Shown here in pieces: positions 41,332 to 50,374 of a stretch of 64,000 nt of DNA. Origin of the DNA: PALSA-612 sp963791225 (GTDB lineage Bacteria; Actinomycetota; Thermoleophilia; Gaiellales; Gaiellaceae); NCBI GenBank assembly GCA_963791225.1, contig CAWBRV010000008.1, positions 1,364,001 through 1,428,000 of the forward strand, read 5' to 3'. Position 1 is the stretch's first letter. Each line of letters opens with the position of its first letter. The position numbers and the translations under genes were made by a program. Below the pieces are notes generated by a model that had not been told where the DNA came from, did no database searches, and saw nothing but the letters and a program-made list of their open reading frames with translations.

Positions 41332-43414
41332 CGTCGCTCGCGTCGCGGCGATCCTCGGCGGGGTGCTCGCCGGCCTCGCGCTCGCCGTCTCCGCCACGGG
41401 GCTCCTCTACCTGCTCCGCGGAGTGCCGCTGCCGGGGCCGCTCGTGCGCGACGCGCTGCCGCTCGACGAACTACCCCGGCGGGACGCGATTCCGCTGCTC
41501 CTGCTCGTCGCCGTCTGGGGCACGATCGGGCTCCTGCTCGGGTGCCTGGCGCGCGCGCTGCGTGCGGAGCGGCTGACGGGCGGAGTGCTGCTCGCGCTCG
41601 GCGCCTGGGGGTGGACTTACGCCGGTGTCGGCGTGTCGCTCCTCGTCGTCCGGCAGATCCCGGCGCACGAGGCCTTCCGTCTCGCGACGCATCTGCGCGC
41701 CGTCTACCTCCCGGCGGCGCTCGCCGGCCTCGGAGGGGCGCTCCTCGGACGGCGGCGGGAGACGAGCGAGCCACGGTCACCGCTCCTGATCGCGTCCCTC
41801 GTCGCCGCCACCGGCCTGATCAGCGTCATCGACGGCATCCTCCCCGCGCACCACCACGCGCTGCTCGCCGGTCTCTCGCTCGCGCGCGTGAGCCCTGTCG
41901 CGAGTGCGCTCGTGGCACCGCTCGGGTTCGCCCTGCTGCTCGTCGCACGCGGGCTTGCCCGCCGAAAGCGGCGCGCCTACCACGTGTGCCTGGCACTGCT
42001 GATCGGCCTCGCGATGCTGCACGAGTCACACCGGTTCGACTACGGCGCCGTCGCGGCGGCGCTCGTCGCGGTCGTGCTCGTCGCGAGGCGCCATGTGTTC
42101 GACGCTCCGGGAGACCCCGGGGCCAGGCCACGCCTCGCTCTCCACGCGCTCGGGCTCGCGGTCGCGATCTACGCGTACGGCGCGATCGTGCTCTGGATCA
42201 ACCGCATCGAGGCCGACCAGCCGTTCACGCTCCGTTTCGCGGCCGGCGAGACGACCAAGGCGCTGGCCGGGATCAGCCTCGGCGGCTCCAGGCACCTGGA
42301 GGACGGCTTCGGCGCCTGGTTCCCGATCTCCGTCTTCATCGTCGGCATCGCCGCGGCAGCCTGGCTGCTCGCATCCTGGCTCGGCCCCTGGCGCTACCGC
42401 CTGATCCAGGAGGCGCGAGAGCGCGAACTCGCCCGCTCGCTCGTCGCCGCCTGGGGCTCGGACACGCTCGCACCCTTCGCACTTCGCGCGGACAAGTCGT
42501 ACTTCTTCAGCGCGAGCGAGCGGGCCTTCGTCGCGTACCGCGTCGTTCGCGGCGTCGCCATCGTGTCGGGCGACCCGATCGGGCCGGCGGACGAGATCGA
42601 CGAGCTGCTGGCCCGGTTCGTGCGCTTCGCGCGCGCACGCGACTGGCGGATTGCGATCCTCGGCGCGTCGGACCGCCTGCTCGAGACCTACTCCGGCCAC
42701 GGGCTCAGCGCGCTCTACCACGGCGACGAGGCCGTCCTCGACGTCGCGTCGTTCTCGCTCGAGGGCCGGCCGATCCGCAAGGTGCGGCAGTCCGTGACCC
42801 GGCTCCGAAGCTCCGGCTACCGCGCAGAGTTCCTTCACCCACGCGACATCGACGGGCCGCTGCGCACGCAGCTCGAGCAGATTGCCGACAGCTGGCGAGG
42901 AGCGGAGCCGACCCGCGGCTTCGCGATGGCCCTCGACGCGCTCTTCCGGCTCGAGGACGACGACGCCGTCTTCGTCGTCGGGCGCGACGCCGGCGGGGCG
43001 CCGATGGGCTTCCTGCATTTCGCCGTCGTGCGACGCTCGGCCTCGCTCTCCCTCTCCTCGATGCCGAGGCTCCGCGCGACGCCGAACGGCTTCAACGAGT
43101 GGCTGATCTGCGAGGCCGTCGACTGGGCCGGCGCACGCGGCGTCGCCCGCCTGTCGCTCAACTTCGCGCCGTTCGCCGCCCTGCTGGCTCCCGAGGCCGA
43201 GCTGAGCGGCGTCCAGCGGCTCGAGCGTCAGGCGTTGCTCGCGCTCAAGGGGCACTTCCAGCTCGACAACCTGCTCCTCTTCAACCGGAAGTTCTTCCCG
43301 AGCTGGGAGCGGCGGTTCGTCGTCTACGAGCACCGGCGCGACCTGCCCCGAATCGGGATCGCGGCGCTCGCGGCCGAGGCGTATCTGCCCTTCTCGGGAC
43401 GGGATCGTGCGTGA
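41324..43414 (+). CDS. mprF: Lysyl-phosphatidylglycerol synthase, MprF type
   Basis: 696 residues from the ATG at 41324. The N-terminal half has many hydrophobic helices (about 1-380), including a flippase-like region. The C-terminal half (about 385-690) is the DUF2156/LPG_synthase_C domain: SYFFSASERAFVAYRVVRGVAIVSGDPIGP in part, GLSALYHGDEAVLD, KVRQSVTRL, MGFLHFAVV and the final LDNLLLFNRKFFPSWERRFVVYE. It transfers lysine or another amino acid from tRNA to phosphatidylglycerol and flips the product, making the surface less negative. Start and stop overlap both neighbours. Confidence 0.85.
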   Translation: MRSVARVAAILGGVLAGLALAVSATGLLYLLRGVPLPGPLVRDALPLDELPRRDAIPLLLLVAVWGTIGLLLGCLARALRAERLTGGVLLALGAWGWTYAGVGVSLLVVRQIPAHEAFRLATHLRAVYLPAALAGLGGALLGRRRETSEPRSPLLIASLVAATGLISVIDGILPAHHHALLAGLSLARVSPVASALVAPLGFALLLVARGLARRKRRAYHVCLALLIGLAMLHESHRFDYGAVAAALVAVVLVARRHVFDAPGDPGARPRLALHALGLAVAIYAYGAIVLWINRIEADQPFTLRFAAGETTKALAGISLGGSRHLEDGFGAWFPISVFIVGIAAAAWLLASWLGPWRYRLIQEARERELARSLVAAWGSDTLAPFALRADKSYFFSASERAFVAYRVVRGVAIVSGDPIGPADEIDELLARFVRFARARDWRIAILGASDRLLETYSGHGLSALYHGDEAVLDVASFSLEGRPIRKVRQSVTRLRSSGYRAEFLHPRDIDGPLRTQLEQIADSWRGAEPTRGFAMALDALFRLEDDDAVFVVGRDAGGAPMGFLHFAVVRRSASLSLSSMPRLRATPNGFNEWLICEAVDWAGARGVARLSLNFAPFAALLAPEAELSGVQRLERQALLALKGHFQLDNLLLFNRKFFPSWERRFVVYEHRRDLPRIGIAALAAEAYLPFSGRDRA

Positions 43415-44316
43415 GCACGGACGAGGCCGCAGGACTCTGTCTGGCACTCGCCTCGGCCGTGTGTCTCGACGTCGGCTTCCTCTGGCAGCACGGGTCTGCG
43501 TCACGGCTGCCGCCGCTCTCCGTTCGTCGGCCGCTCGTGTCGCTGCGATCGCTGTTCGCGAACCTCCGTTGGCTCGCGGGCTTCACCGTCGGCATCGCCG
43601 GCTGGGCGTTCTATGTCGGCGCGCTGCGGCTGGCGCCGCTGTCGCTCGTGCAGGCGGTGTCGGCCGGTGGGATCGGCCTCCTGGCGCTGCTCGTCGAGCG
43701 CACGACCGACGTTCGCCTCTCCGGCCGCGAGTGGGCCGGTGTCGCGGCTGCGGGTCTCGGGCTCGTGGCGCTCGGCCTGTCCGTGACGGGCGCCGGTGCG
43801 TCGTCCGGGCACCACGCCTCGGCGGTTGCCGTCGCAGCCTGGGTGGTCGCCTCGCTCGCGGTGGCGGGTCTCGCCTGCGGGCCCGGTGCGGCCAGGCTCG
43901 GCGGCGGCGCCGGGTTCGGTCTCGCTGCGGGGACGCTGTACGCGGCCGGGGACGTGGCCACGAAGGCAGCCGTCGTCGGCGGCGCCGCAGTGCTCTTCAC
44001 CGCCGCCGTGCTCGCGTGCCACGGGTCGGCGTTCGTCGCGTTGCAGCTCGGATTCCAGCGCGGAGGCGCGATGGCCACGGCCGGTGTATCCACGTTGGCG
44101 ACGAACGCGTTGCCGATCGTCGCCGGCACCCTGCTGTTCGGGGAAGCCGTGCCTCCGGGACCCATGGGCGTCCTGCGGCTGCTCGCGTTCGCCGGCGTCA
44201 TCGTCGGCGCCGGCCTGCTTGCCCGCGGTGAGCCGGCCGAAGGCGAGCCGGCCGAGGTCGCTCCGACGACGGTGTGGGGGAGCGGGCAGCAGCTCGGGGA
44301 GAGGCCGGCCGGTTGA
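43411..44316 (+). CDS. EamA/DMT-type membrane transporter
   Basis: 301 residues from the GTG at 43411, overlapping the mprF stop as GTGA. About nine to ten hydrophobic helices, with the two-fold repeat of DMT/NIPA-like transporters (WAFYVGALRLAPLSLVQAVSAGG in the first half, FVALQLGFQRGGAMATAGVS in the second). Substrate unknown. It lies in the mprF operon, so a lipid- or envelope-related role is possible. Confidence 0.75.
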   Translation: MSTDEAAGLCLALASAVCLDVGFLWQHGSASRLPPLSVRRPLVSLRSLFANLRWLAGFTVGIAGWAFYVGALRLAPLSLVQAVSAGGIGLLALLVERTTDVRLSGREWAGVAAAGLGLVALGLSVTGAGASSGHHASAVAVAAWVVASLAVAGLACGPGAARLGGGAGFGLAAGTLYAAGDVATKAAVVGGAAVLFTAAVLACHGSAFVALQLGFQRGGAMATAGVSTLATNALPIVAGTLLFGEAVPPGPMGVLRLLAFAGVIVGAGLLARGEPAEGEPAEVAPTTVWGSGQQLGERPAG

Positions 44317-45530
44317 CGCGGACGGCGTGGGTCCGCGTTCTCGGCGCGGGTCTCGCCTGCGTTGCGGCCACGATCCTGGTGGGCGCGAGCGTGGCAGCGC
44401 CGGCCGGTGCGACCGGAACGCGCCGATTCGCGATCTACTTCCGCGGCCCGGGCGGCGTGCGCGACAGCGCGGTCGTTGCGCTGCCCGGCTGGTACGGGCC
44501 GCACGACCATCCGCCACTACCGCTCGTGATTTCTCCTCATTCGCGGGGCATCACGCCCTGGCAGCAGGCACGCCGGTGGGGCGACCTCCCCGGCCGCTTC
44601 CGGCTGATCGTCGTGAATCCGGGCCTCCACGGGCGGGTCATTCCCCGGCGCTCGTGGGCGTGGCCACCCGACATGGCCGAGATGGCCGATCTGCCGGCGA
44701 CGCTCCGGAGACGGATCCCGTATCTCAGGTACGACCCGGATCGGGTCTACGCAGCCGGTGACAGCATGGGCGGTCAGGAGGCGCTGATGCTGGTCGCGCG
44801 GCGGCCGGACCTGTTCGCAGCGGTCGTCGCCGCCGATCCGGTGACCAACTTCCTCCGGCGCTGGTACGAGTTCCCCTCGTCCGGGGAGAGTTGGCGCGAG
44901 CAGGCCGCCGCCACGCGCGAGGTCGGAGCGACCCCGCGGCGCAGGCCGTGGCTCTACATCCGCCGCAGCCCGCTGTTCTTCGCGCGCACGTTCGCGTCGT
45001 CGGGCGTCCCGCTCCAGCTCTGGTGGAACCCCCGTGACACGGTCGTGATCAGGGAGGGTCCGGCCCAGGCCGGCACCTTCTATCGCGCGATCGAGCGCCT
45101 CGACCCGCACGCACCCGTCGTCGCCCGTCTCGATCACGAGATGCACGGCTGGGTCTTCAAGTACGACCACGACTTGCCGGCGATGCTGAGGTTCCTGCTC
45201 GCGCACCGCAGGCGCCCGCCCCCCGCGAGCGGGTTCGCGTATTCGTCGTGGCTCTCCGAGGCGTCGATCTGGGGCTGGCACGTTCGCTACTTCGGCGTCG
45301 GCACGCGCCTGTGGACGATCTTCGACGTCACCTCCGCCGGCCTTCGCACGGATGCTCCGGGCCGGCTGCTGATCCGGCCCCCGGCTCCAGTCGCAAGCGC
45401 CGTCGTCGACGGCAGGACGGCCGCGCTCGGTGCGTCGGGCATCCTCGTGCCGCCGGGACGGCACAGGCTCCTGCTCGGTTACCCGGAATCGGGGAAGGAG
45501 AGGCCTGGGATAGAGTTACCTTCAATCTGA
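44313..45530 (+). CDS. Secreted alpha/beta hydrolase
   Basis: 405 residues from the TTG at 44313, overlapping the previous stop (TTGA) and following GGAGAGG. Signal peptide to about residue 33. A hydrolase core with LPLVISPHSRG, the elbow YAAGDSMGGQEAL (Ser in GDSMG), a later Asp in LWWNPRDTVV and His in LDHEMHGW. The C-terminal 100 residues are a separate beta-rich domain. Substrate unknown; a polysaccharide or lipid ester is possible in this envelope operon. Confidence 0.75.
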   Translation: MTRTAWVRVLGAGLACVAATILVGASVAAPAGATGTRRFAIYFRGPGGVRDSAVVALPGWYGPHDHPPLPLVISPHSRGITPWQQARRWGDLPGRFRLIVVNPGLHGRVIPRRSWAWPPDMAEMADLPATLRRRIPYLRYDPDRVYAAGDSMGGQEALMLVARRPDLFAAVVAADPVTNFLRRWYEFPSSGESWREQAAATREVGATPRRRPWLYIRRSPLFFARTFASSGVPLQLWWNPRDTVVIREGPAQAGTFYRAIERLDPHAPVVARLDHEMHGWVFKYDHDLPAMLRFLLAHRRRPPPASGFAYSSWLSEASIWGWHVRYFGVGTRLWTIFDVTSAGLRTDAPGRLLIRPPAPVASAVVDGRTAALGASGILVPPGRHRLLLGYPESGKERPGIELPSI

Positions 45531-45538
45531 CTTTGCCG

Positions 45539-46465
45539 GTGTTGAAATCGGGTGGGCTCGTTGGGCTCGTTGCGCTGATTGCAGCTTTCGCGGTGTGCGG
45601 AGCGTCGTCCGCACACGTCCGGGCGGCCGAGCCGGCACCGTTCGGCTACGACGCGACGAAGCCGCTCGACTTCGTCGACCGCGGACGCGTCAACCACGGC
45701 TACCCGATCGCGGTCGACGACGTGTCCTACACGTCCGGCCGTGATCGGATCGGCGCGTTCCTCGTTCGCCCGCCGCATGCGCGCGGACGCGTGGCCGCGG
45801 TCGTCTACCTCCATGGTGCGGGCGGCGACCGGAAGGAGCTGGTCGTCCCCTCGACGTGGCTCGCTGCCCGGGGCGCGATCGCTCTCGTCATCACCGCTCC
45901 GTCGACGGCGGCGCCCGAGCCCAACGGGCTGAAGGGAGTCCCGTTCCTGCGCTGGCATGCGCAGATCCAGACGCGGGACGTCGTGGCGATCCGGCGCGCG
46001 GTCGACCTGCTCGCGAAGCGGCCGGACGTCGACCCGAACCGGATCGGCTTCGTGGGCTGGAGTTCCGGCTCGCACACGGGTGGGATCCTGGCCGGAGTCG
46101 AGCCGCGTCTCAAAGCAATGGTGCTGATGTCGGGCGGCGTCGCACCGGTCTCGGCCTACACCGCGCTGGCAAGGCCCGAGCAGCGCCCGGCCATTCGACG
46201 CTACCTGGGCAGCATCGACCCGCTTCGCTACCTTCGGCGAGCGCGGCGCTCGACGCTGTTCCTCGAGGACGGGCGGCGCGACGCGATCGTCCCGCGGAAG
46301 GCGCTGCTCACGTTCTGGCATGCGACACCGCCGGGAACGCGGATCCGCTGGTACGACGCCGGCCACGCGCTGAACGACCGCGCCTACCGCGATCAGCTCG
46401 CCTGGCTGGCCGCGAAGCTCCGGATCGCCGGGCCGGTCGTGCCCGGCGCCGCGACCGGCCCGTAG
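45539..46465 (+). CDS. Secreted alpha/beta hydrolase, dienelactone-hydrolase/acetyl-xylan-esterase type
   Basis: 308 residues from the GTG at 45539, chosen for its compact signal peptide (to about residue 28, ending HVRA). Elbow FVGWSSGSHTGG (Ser in GWSSG), catalytic Asp in FLEDGRRDAIVP and His in DAGHAL. It is the last gene of the mprF operon. Four serine-hydrolase-type genes lie in this 7 kb. Confidence 0.75.
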   Translation: MLKSGGLVGLVALIAAFAVCGASSAHVRAAEPAPFGYDATKPLDFVDRGRVNHGYPIAVDDVSYTSGRDRIGAFLVRPPHARGRVAAVVYLHGAGGDRKELVVPSTWLAARGAIALVITAPSTAAPEPNGLKGVPFLRWHAQIQTRDVVAIRRAVDLLAKRPDVDPNRIGFVGWSSGSHTGGILAGVEPRLKAMVLMSGGVAPVSAYTALARPEQRPAIRRYLGSIDPLRYLRRARRSTLFLEDGRRDAIVPRKALLTFWHATPPGTRIRWYDAGHALNDRAYRDQLAWLAAKLRIAGPVVPGAATGP

Positions 46466-46469
46466 CGAC

Positions 46470-46868
46470 TCACTCGTTGACGCCGTGCTCGGCGAGCCAG
46501 GCCTTTGCGACGCGCTTCTGCGCGCGGGTCAGCCACGCCTCGACCACGGTCTCGCGCAACTCCTCGCGATCGAGGCGGGCCAGGTCGGGGATGCGGATCA
46601 GCACCGCCGCGTAGCCGTCGAAGTGCGGCGTGGTGAAGAACAGGCCGCGGTCGTCGCCGAGCACGAGTTCCTTCACGTCCACGTCGGCGACGCGGAACAT
46701 CAGCACGTCGTCCATCCGCTCCCGCGTCTCCGGGTCGACCGCATCGGGCCGGCGGCCGCGGTGGAAGCAGAACATCTTGCCGTGGACGAGATACGACGGC
46801 CGGCCGTCGTCGGAGACCTCCTTCGTCGCCTGCGGCATCGCGAGCGCGAGCTCGTCGAGGTCGGCCAT
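46470..46868 (-). CDS. MmcQ/YjbR family protein
   Basis: 132 residues from the ATG at 46868; an ATG at 46895 would add nine. Pattern of the YjbR fold: LALAMPQATKEV near the start, a Lys-Met-Phe-Cys strand (YLVHGKMFCF), VLMFRVADVDVKELV and a final AKAWLAEHGVNE. Small DNA-binding-like fold of unclear role. It converges on the mprF operon with only four bases between stops. Confidence 0.75.
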   Translation of the reverse strand: MADLDELALAMPQATKEVSDDGRPSYLVHGKMFCFHRGRRPDAVDPETRERMDDVLMFRVADVDVKELVLGDDRGLFFTTPHFDGYAAVLIRIPDLARLDREELRETVVEAWLTRAQKRVAKAWLAEHGVNE

Positions 46869-46934
46869 CGTCGCCACGGCAAGGCACTCTGCCACGCGCG
46901 GCCGGCTCGACGCGAGCCGGGCGAGCGGCGCGCC

Positions 46935-48086
46935 TCAGGGCTCGTCGACGTGGCGGAACACGAGGTACAGGCCCGCGTCGTACATGCTCTTGAGCGCGCC
47001 GGCGATGAAGAACGGTGCCCCGAGTGCGCCCTTGAGCGTGGCACCTGCGATCAGCGGGGCGATCGGCCGCGTCACGTAGCGGGCCGTGTTCGTGTAGGCC
47101 GCGGCCGCTGTCCGCTCGGTCGGGTCGACCACGGCCATCACGTAGGCCTGCCGGGTCGGCACGTCCATCTGCGACAGCGCGAACCGGGCCAGCAGGAGCG
47201 CGATCGCCGTCGCGAGGTTGGGCGCGAACGCGATCGCCGCGAGCAGCAGGTTCGAGGGCAGGTGCGTGAAGACCATCGTCCGGAGCAGTCCGATCCGACC
47301 GGCGATGCGGACGGCGAGCTGGAACGAGACCGCCTGCAGGATCCCGATCGCGAAGAAGACGATCGCGAGCGTGTGCGCCGACGCGTCGTACTTGCGCACG
47401 AACAGGTAGGCGATGAACGTCTGCGGGACGAAGCCGCCGCCGAAGCTGTCGAGCGCGAAGAGGCCGGAGAGGCGGAAGACGATCCCGCGCGAGCGATGGA
47501 GCGGAGGGAGCGGGTCACGGTCGAGCTCGTGGCCCAGTTCGACGGAAGGCGAGAGCCGGGCGGAGGCGAGCAGTCCGGCCGCCGCCGCGACGGGGTAGGC
47601 GAGGAGCCAGCGCGGGGAGGAGCCGAAGAGCGCGATCAGTGCACCGACCGACCCGGCGAGCGTCGCAACGGTGTTGTACGTGCCGAAGAGGCGCGTCGGA
47701 TGGTGCTCGCCGGCGGCGTGGGGGAGCATCGCCTGCTCGAGCGACGTGAACGGCCCCGACTCGACCACGTCCGTCGACACCGTGCCGGAGAGGCCGGCGA
47801 GGATCAGCGCCGGGAGCCAGGCCGTGAGCGCGAAGACGGTGCCCGCGATCCCCATGCCGACGAAGAGCACCCAGTAGCACCGTCGGCGCCCGACGCGATC
47901 GCCGTAGCGGGCGATCAGCACGGAGACGAGCGCGATGCCGCCGAGCAGCGACGCGAGCACGACGCCGACCGTCGCGTCGGACAGGCCGCGGTCGGCGAGC
48001 GTGATGCCGATCAGTACCGAGCCGAGCCCGTAGGCCAGCGCCCGTGCAGCCTGCGCGGCGAGGATCCGGCGCGCGTCCGGGCTCAG
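46935..48086 (-). CDS. MFS transporter of the chromate-resistance-type operon
   Basis: 383 residues if translation begins at the CTG at 48086, which overlaps the upstream stop as CTGA and has GAGGAA five bases before. The next start (GTG at 47960) would delete the first helix (ILAAQAARALAYGLGSVLIG). Twelve membrane helices, with the MFS loop signature RYGDRVGRRRCYW between helices 2 and 3. In a ChrB-type gene set it may take the place of the chromate pump ChrA; substrate not shown. Confidence 0.75.
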   Translation of the reverse strand: MSPDARRILAAQAARALAYGLGSVLIGITLADRGLSDATVGVVLASLLGGIALVSVLIARYGDRVGRRRCYWVLFVGMGIAGTVFALTAWLPALILAGLSGTVSTDVVESGPFTSLEQAMLPHAAGEHHPTRLFGTYNTVATLAGSVGALIALFGSSPRWLLAYPVAAAAGLLASARLSPSVELGHELDRDPLPPLHRSRGIVFRLSGLFALDSFGGGFVPQTFIAYLFVRKYDASAHTLAIVFFAIGILQAVSFQLAVRIAGRIGLLRTMVFTHLPSNLLLAAIAFAPNLATAIALLLARFALSQMDVPTRQAYVMAVVDPTERTAAAAYTNTARYVTRPIAPLIAGATLKGALGAPFFIAGALKSMYDAGLYLVFRHVDEP

Positions 48087-48997
48087 GCGCGTTCCTCGAA
48101 CACCGCGGCGCCGCTGCTTCCGGGACAGAGCACGTACAGCCTGCGCCCGTCCGGATCCCAGCCCATCGTGTGCGCTCCCGGCTCGGTCTCGACCGTCTCC
48201 AACGGCTCGAGGCGGGCGGTGTCGAAGATCGAGACGACACCCGGGTCGCCGATCGCCACGTAGACCCGGCGACCATCGGGGTCGTGCATGACGACGTCCG
48301 GGACGCCGGGCAACGGCAGGCTCGCGAGCACGGCTCCAGTGTCGCTGTCGAGCACGACGAGCGCACCTTCGTCGGCGGCGCAGAAGAGCCGTCCGCCGCC
48401 GAATTCGAGGCCGTGCGGCCCGGCGCTCGGCACCGGCAGTGACCGCTCCACCGCGACGCGCTCGCAGTCGAGAACGACGATCTCCGCCGGCTCGCGGATA
48501 CAGGCGTACACGACGTCCTGCTCGGGGTCGTAGACGGCCCAGCGTGGGCGGCCGGGCAACGGAAGCTCCGCCGCCACCTCCAGGGAGTCCAGATCGACGA
48601 CCGAGACGGTGCAGTTCTCACCGACCGGCTCGCCGAGGTTGAAGCTGTAGAGACGCCGCCTGCGCGCGTCGAAGGCGAGCCCGTTCGGGTGCGGCCCGAC
48701 CGCGACCTGCCCGAGCAGGGTCTCGTCCGAGCAGCGGAACATGCTCACCCGGGCACAGCCCCGATCGCTCGAGAAGAGCAGGTCCTGTTCCGCGTCGACG
48801 AGGACGCCGGCGACGCCGGGAAGGTCGACGGGAAGCGCGTGGAGGTATCGGCGTGAATCGCAGTCGAGCACGTCGATCCGGTTGGCCCCGGTGTGCGCGA
48901 CGTACATGCGCCTTGCCGGCCGGTAGACGTCCGCGTGGTCGAACCCGGCCGCGGCGCCTGCCGGGATGGGGATGAACCCGGCTCGCTCGAGGCTCAT
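48083..48997 (-). CDS. YncE-like beta-propeller protein
   Basis: 304 residues from the ATG at 48997, overlapping the upstream stop as ATGA. Seven blade-like repeats: DHADVYRPARRMYVAHTGANRIDVLDC at the start, PNGLAFDARRRRLYSFNLG in the middle, MGWDPDGRRLYVLCPG at the end. No signal peptide, so it is probably cytoplasmic. It lies between the ChrB-like genes and the MFS gene with overlaps on both sides; its role in metal or oxyanion response is unknown. Confidence 0.75.
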   Translation of the reverse strand: MSLERAGFIPIPAGAAAGFDHADVYRPARRMYVAHTGANRIDVLDCDSRRYLHALPVDLPGVAGVLVDAEQDLLFSSDRGCARVSMFRCSDETLLGQVAVGPHPNGLAFDARRRRLYSFNLGEPVGENCTVSVVDLDSLEVAAELPLPGRPRWAVYDPEQDVVYACIREPAEIVVLDCERVAVERSLPVPSAGPHGLEFGGGRLFCAADEGALVVLDSDTGAVLASLPLPGVPDVVMHDPDGRRVYVAIGDPGVVSIFDTARLEPLETVETEPGAHTMGWDPDGRRLYVLCPGSSGAAVFEERA

Positions 48998-49431
48998 GCC
49001 GCGCTCGCGACCTCGTTCCGGCACCAGGCGTAGAGCGCGTCGTAGACCGGCAGCGAGAGCTCGAGCTGCCGGTGGTCGCCGAGGTTGAGCAGGTGGAAGC
49101 CCTCGGCAACCGCGAGCAGGCCACGCGATTCCGGCGTCGCGTCGCGGTCTTCGGCGACGTCGGCGCCGTGGACGATGCGGGCCAGCCGCGCGAGCGCAGG
49201 ATCGGCGAGCCCGTACTCCTCGACGAGCACCTCGAACGAGCAGAGCCCGTCCCGATGCGTGTACCTCGCGCCCGGTGCGTCGTAGGAGTTCGCGCCCTCG
49301 CGCTCGGCCACGGCGAGCACCTCGCCGGCCGGGACGTAGATGAACTCGGCCTCGGGATCGATGAAGGTCTTGATCAGCCAGGGACAGGCGATCCGATCGG
49401 TCTTCGGCCGCTCACGGGTAACCCACTTCAT
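48994..49431 (-). CDS. ChrB C-terminal-domain protein (first paralogue)
   Basis: 145 residues from the ATG at 49431 (AAAGGAG at 5 bases). ChrB C-terminal family signs: WVTRERPKTDRIACPWLIK at the start, FIDPEAEFIYVP, RYTHRDGLCSFEVLV and IVHGADVAED. In chromate-resistance loci ChrB is a chromate-sensing regulator; this domain alone, without the N-terminal part, is common and may be catalytic or sensory. A second version of the domain is the next gene upstream (49448). Confidence 0.85.
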   Translation of the reverse strand: MKWVTRERPKTDRIACPWLIKTFIDPEAEFIYVPAGEVLAVAEREGANSYDAPGARYTHRDGLCSFEVLVEEYGLADPALARLARIVHGADVAEDRDATPESRGLLAVAEGFHLLNLGDHRQLELSLPVYDALYAWCRNEVASAA

Positions 49432-49447
49432 TGCGGCTCCTTTCTGT

Positions 49448-49879
49448 TCAGGACGGCTCGCGGCCAAGGAGAATCGCTCGCTTGCGGTACTCGTAGAGCC
49501 CGTCGAAGAGCGGCCCGGCGAGCGCGAGCAGCTCCTCGTCGTCGCGGATCATCGAGAGGCCGCGCAGCAGTACGTCGAGCCCGGGGCCTTCGGGCGCGTC
49601 GTAGCGCTCGTCGCCGAGGTCTGCCTCGTGGACGATCCGTCCGATGTCCCAGAGCACCGGGTCGTCCAGCTCGTAGCGGCGCAGAAACGCCTCGAAGCTG
49701 CACTCGCCGTCGTGATGCGACAGCTCCCCGCCGAGGATGTCGAACGGCGTCGCATCCGCGGGCACCTCGTCCGGGTCGTCGACGAACACGAACTCCGCGT
49801 CCGGGTCGACGAAGCGGCGGATCAGCCAGGCGCAGGCGGCGCGGTCGATGTGGCAGTGGCGACGCGTCGCCCACCTCAC
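49448..49879 (-). CDS. ChrB C-terminal-domain protein (second paralogue)
   Basis: 143 residues; GTG at 49879 overlaps the upstream stop. Same pattern as its neighbour: WATRRHCHIDRAACAWLIRR, FVDPDAEFVFVDDPDE, ELSHHDGECSFEAFL, IVHEADLGDER. The two share all main motifs but diverge elsewhere, an old duplication. Together with the ChrB N-terminal-type gene it gives the parts of a split, doubled ChrB. Confidence 0.85.
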   Translation of the reverse strand: MRWATRRHCHIDRAACAWLIRRFVDPDAEFVFVDDPDEVPADATPFDILGGELSHHDGECSFEAFLRRYELDDPVLWDIGRIVHEADLGDERYDAPEGPGLDVLLRGLSMIRDDEELLALAGPLFDGLYEYRKRAILLGREPS

Positions 49880-50355
49880 GCGACCCGCTCCTCGACCAGT
49901 GCGGCCAGGTCTTCCACCGCCTGTAACGCAAGCTGGCGCTCCGGCGGCGGGAAGTAGTCGCGGGCGCGGATGCGGCGCAGTTCGCGGCGCAGACGCCCGA
50001 GCGTGCGGCGTCGCCTGCCGGAGTTGTCCTCACGTGCCGCTGCCGCCTCGTCGACCAGGGCCCGGTACTCGGCGGCGATCGCGGCGGCCATCCGCCCGAC
50101 GAGCGCGCGCTCCTGCGCTGCAGAGCCGAGCTCGCCCACCCAGATCGCCGCCTCTCCTCCGGCCTCGACGGCCTCGTCGGCGAGCCACTCGAGCTGCTCC
50201 CGGTTGCGTGCGTCGAGTGGGAGCGCTGCCAGCCCGTCGAGCAGCTGGGCTGCCCCGAGCCGTCGCAGCTTTCTCCACATCGCGCTCCGGGGCGTCGAGG
50301 GCGCGCGCGGCAGGCGATAGGCGAGCAGGACCCAGGTCGTTCGCTTGGCGGGCAC
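49876..50355 (-). CDS. ChrB N-terminal-domain protein
   Basis: 159 residues from the GTG at 50355, chosen because the 18-base palindrome upstream (50375-50392) then lies in promoter position; an earlier start (50394) would put it inside the gene. ChrB N-terminal signs: TTWVLLAYRLPRAPSTPRSAMWRKLRRLGA, the winged-helix-like start, and an Arg-rich helix (RRRRTLGRLRRELRRI) near the end. It is the first gene of the operon 50355-46935 and probably the repressor or sensor part. Confidence 0.8.
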   Translation of the reverse strand: MPAKRTTWVLLAYRLPRAPSTPRSAMWRKLRRLGAAQLLDGLAALPLDARNREQLEWLADEAVEAGGEAAIWVGELGSAAQERALVGRMAAAIAAEYRALVDEAAAAREDNSGRRRRTLGRLRRELRRIRARDYFPPPERQLALQAVEDLAALVEERVA

Positions 50356-50374
50356 GCTCGCAGTATGACAGATG

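Noticed and set aside
46485..48263. A 592-codon plus-strand frame opposite the MFS and YjbR genes
   Set aside because: Low-complexity Glu/Arg/Gly composition typical of antisense frames.
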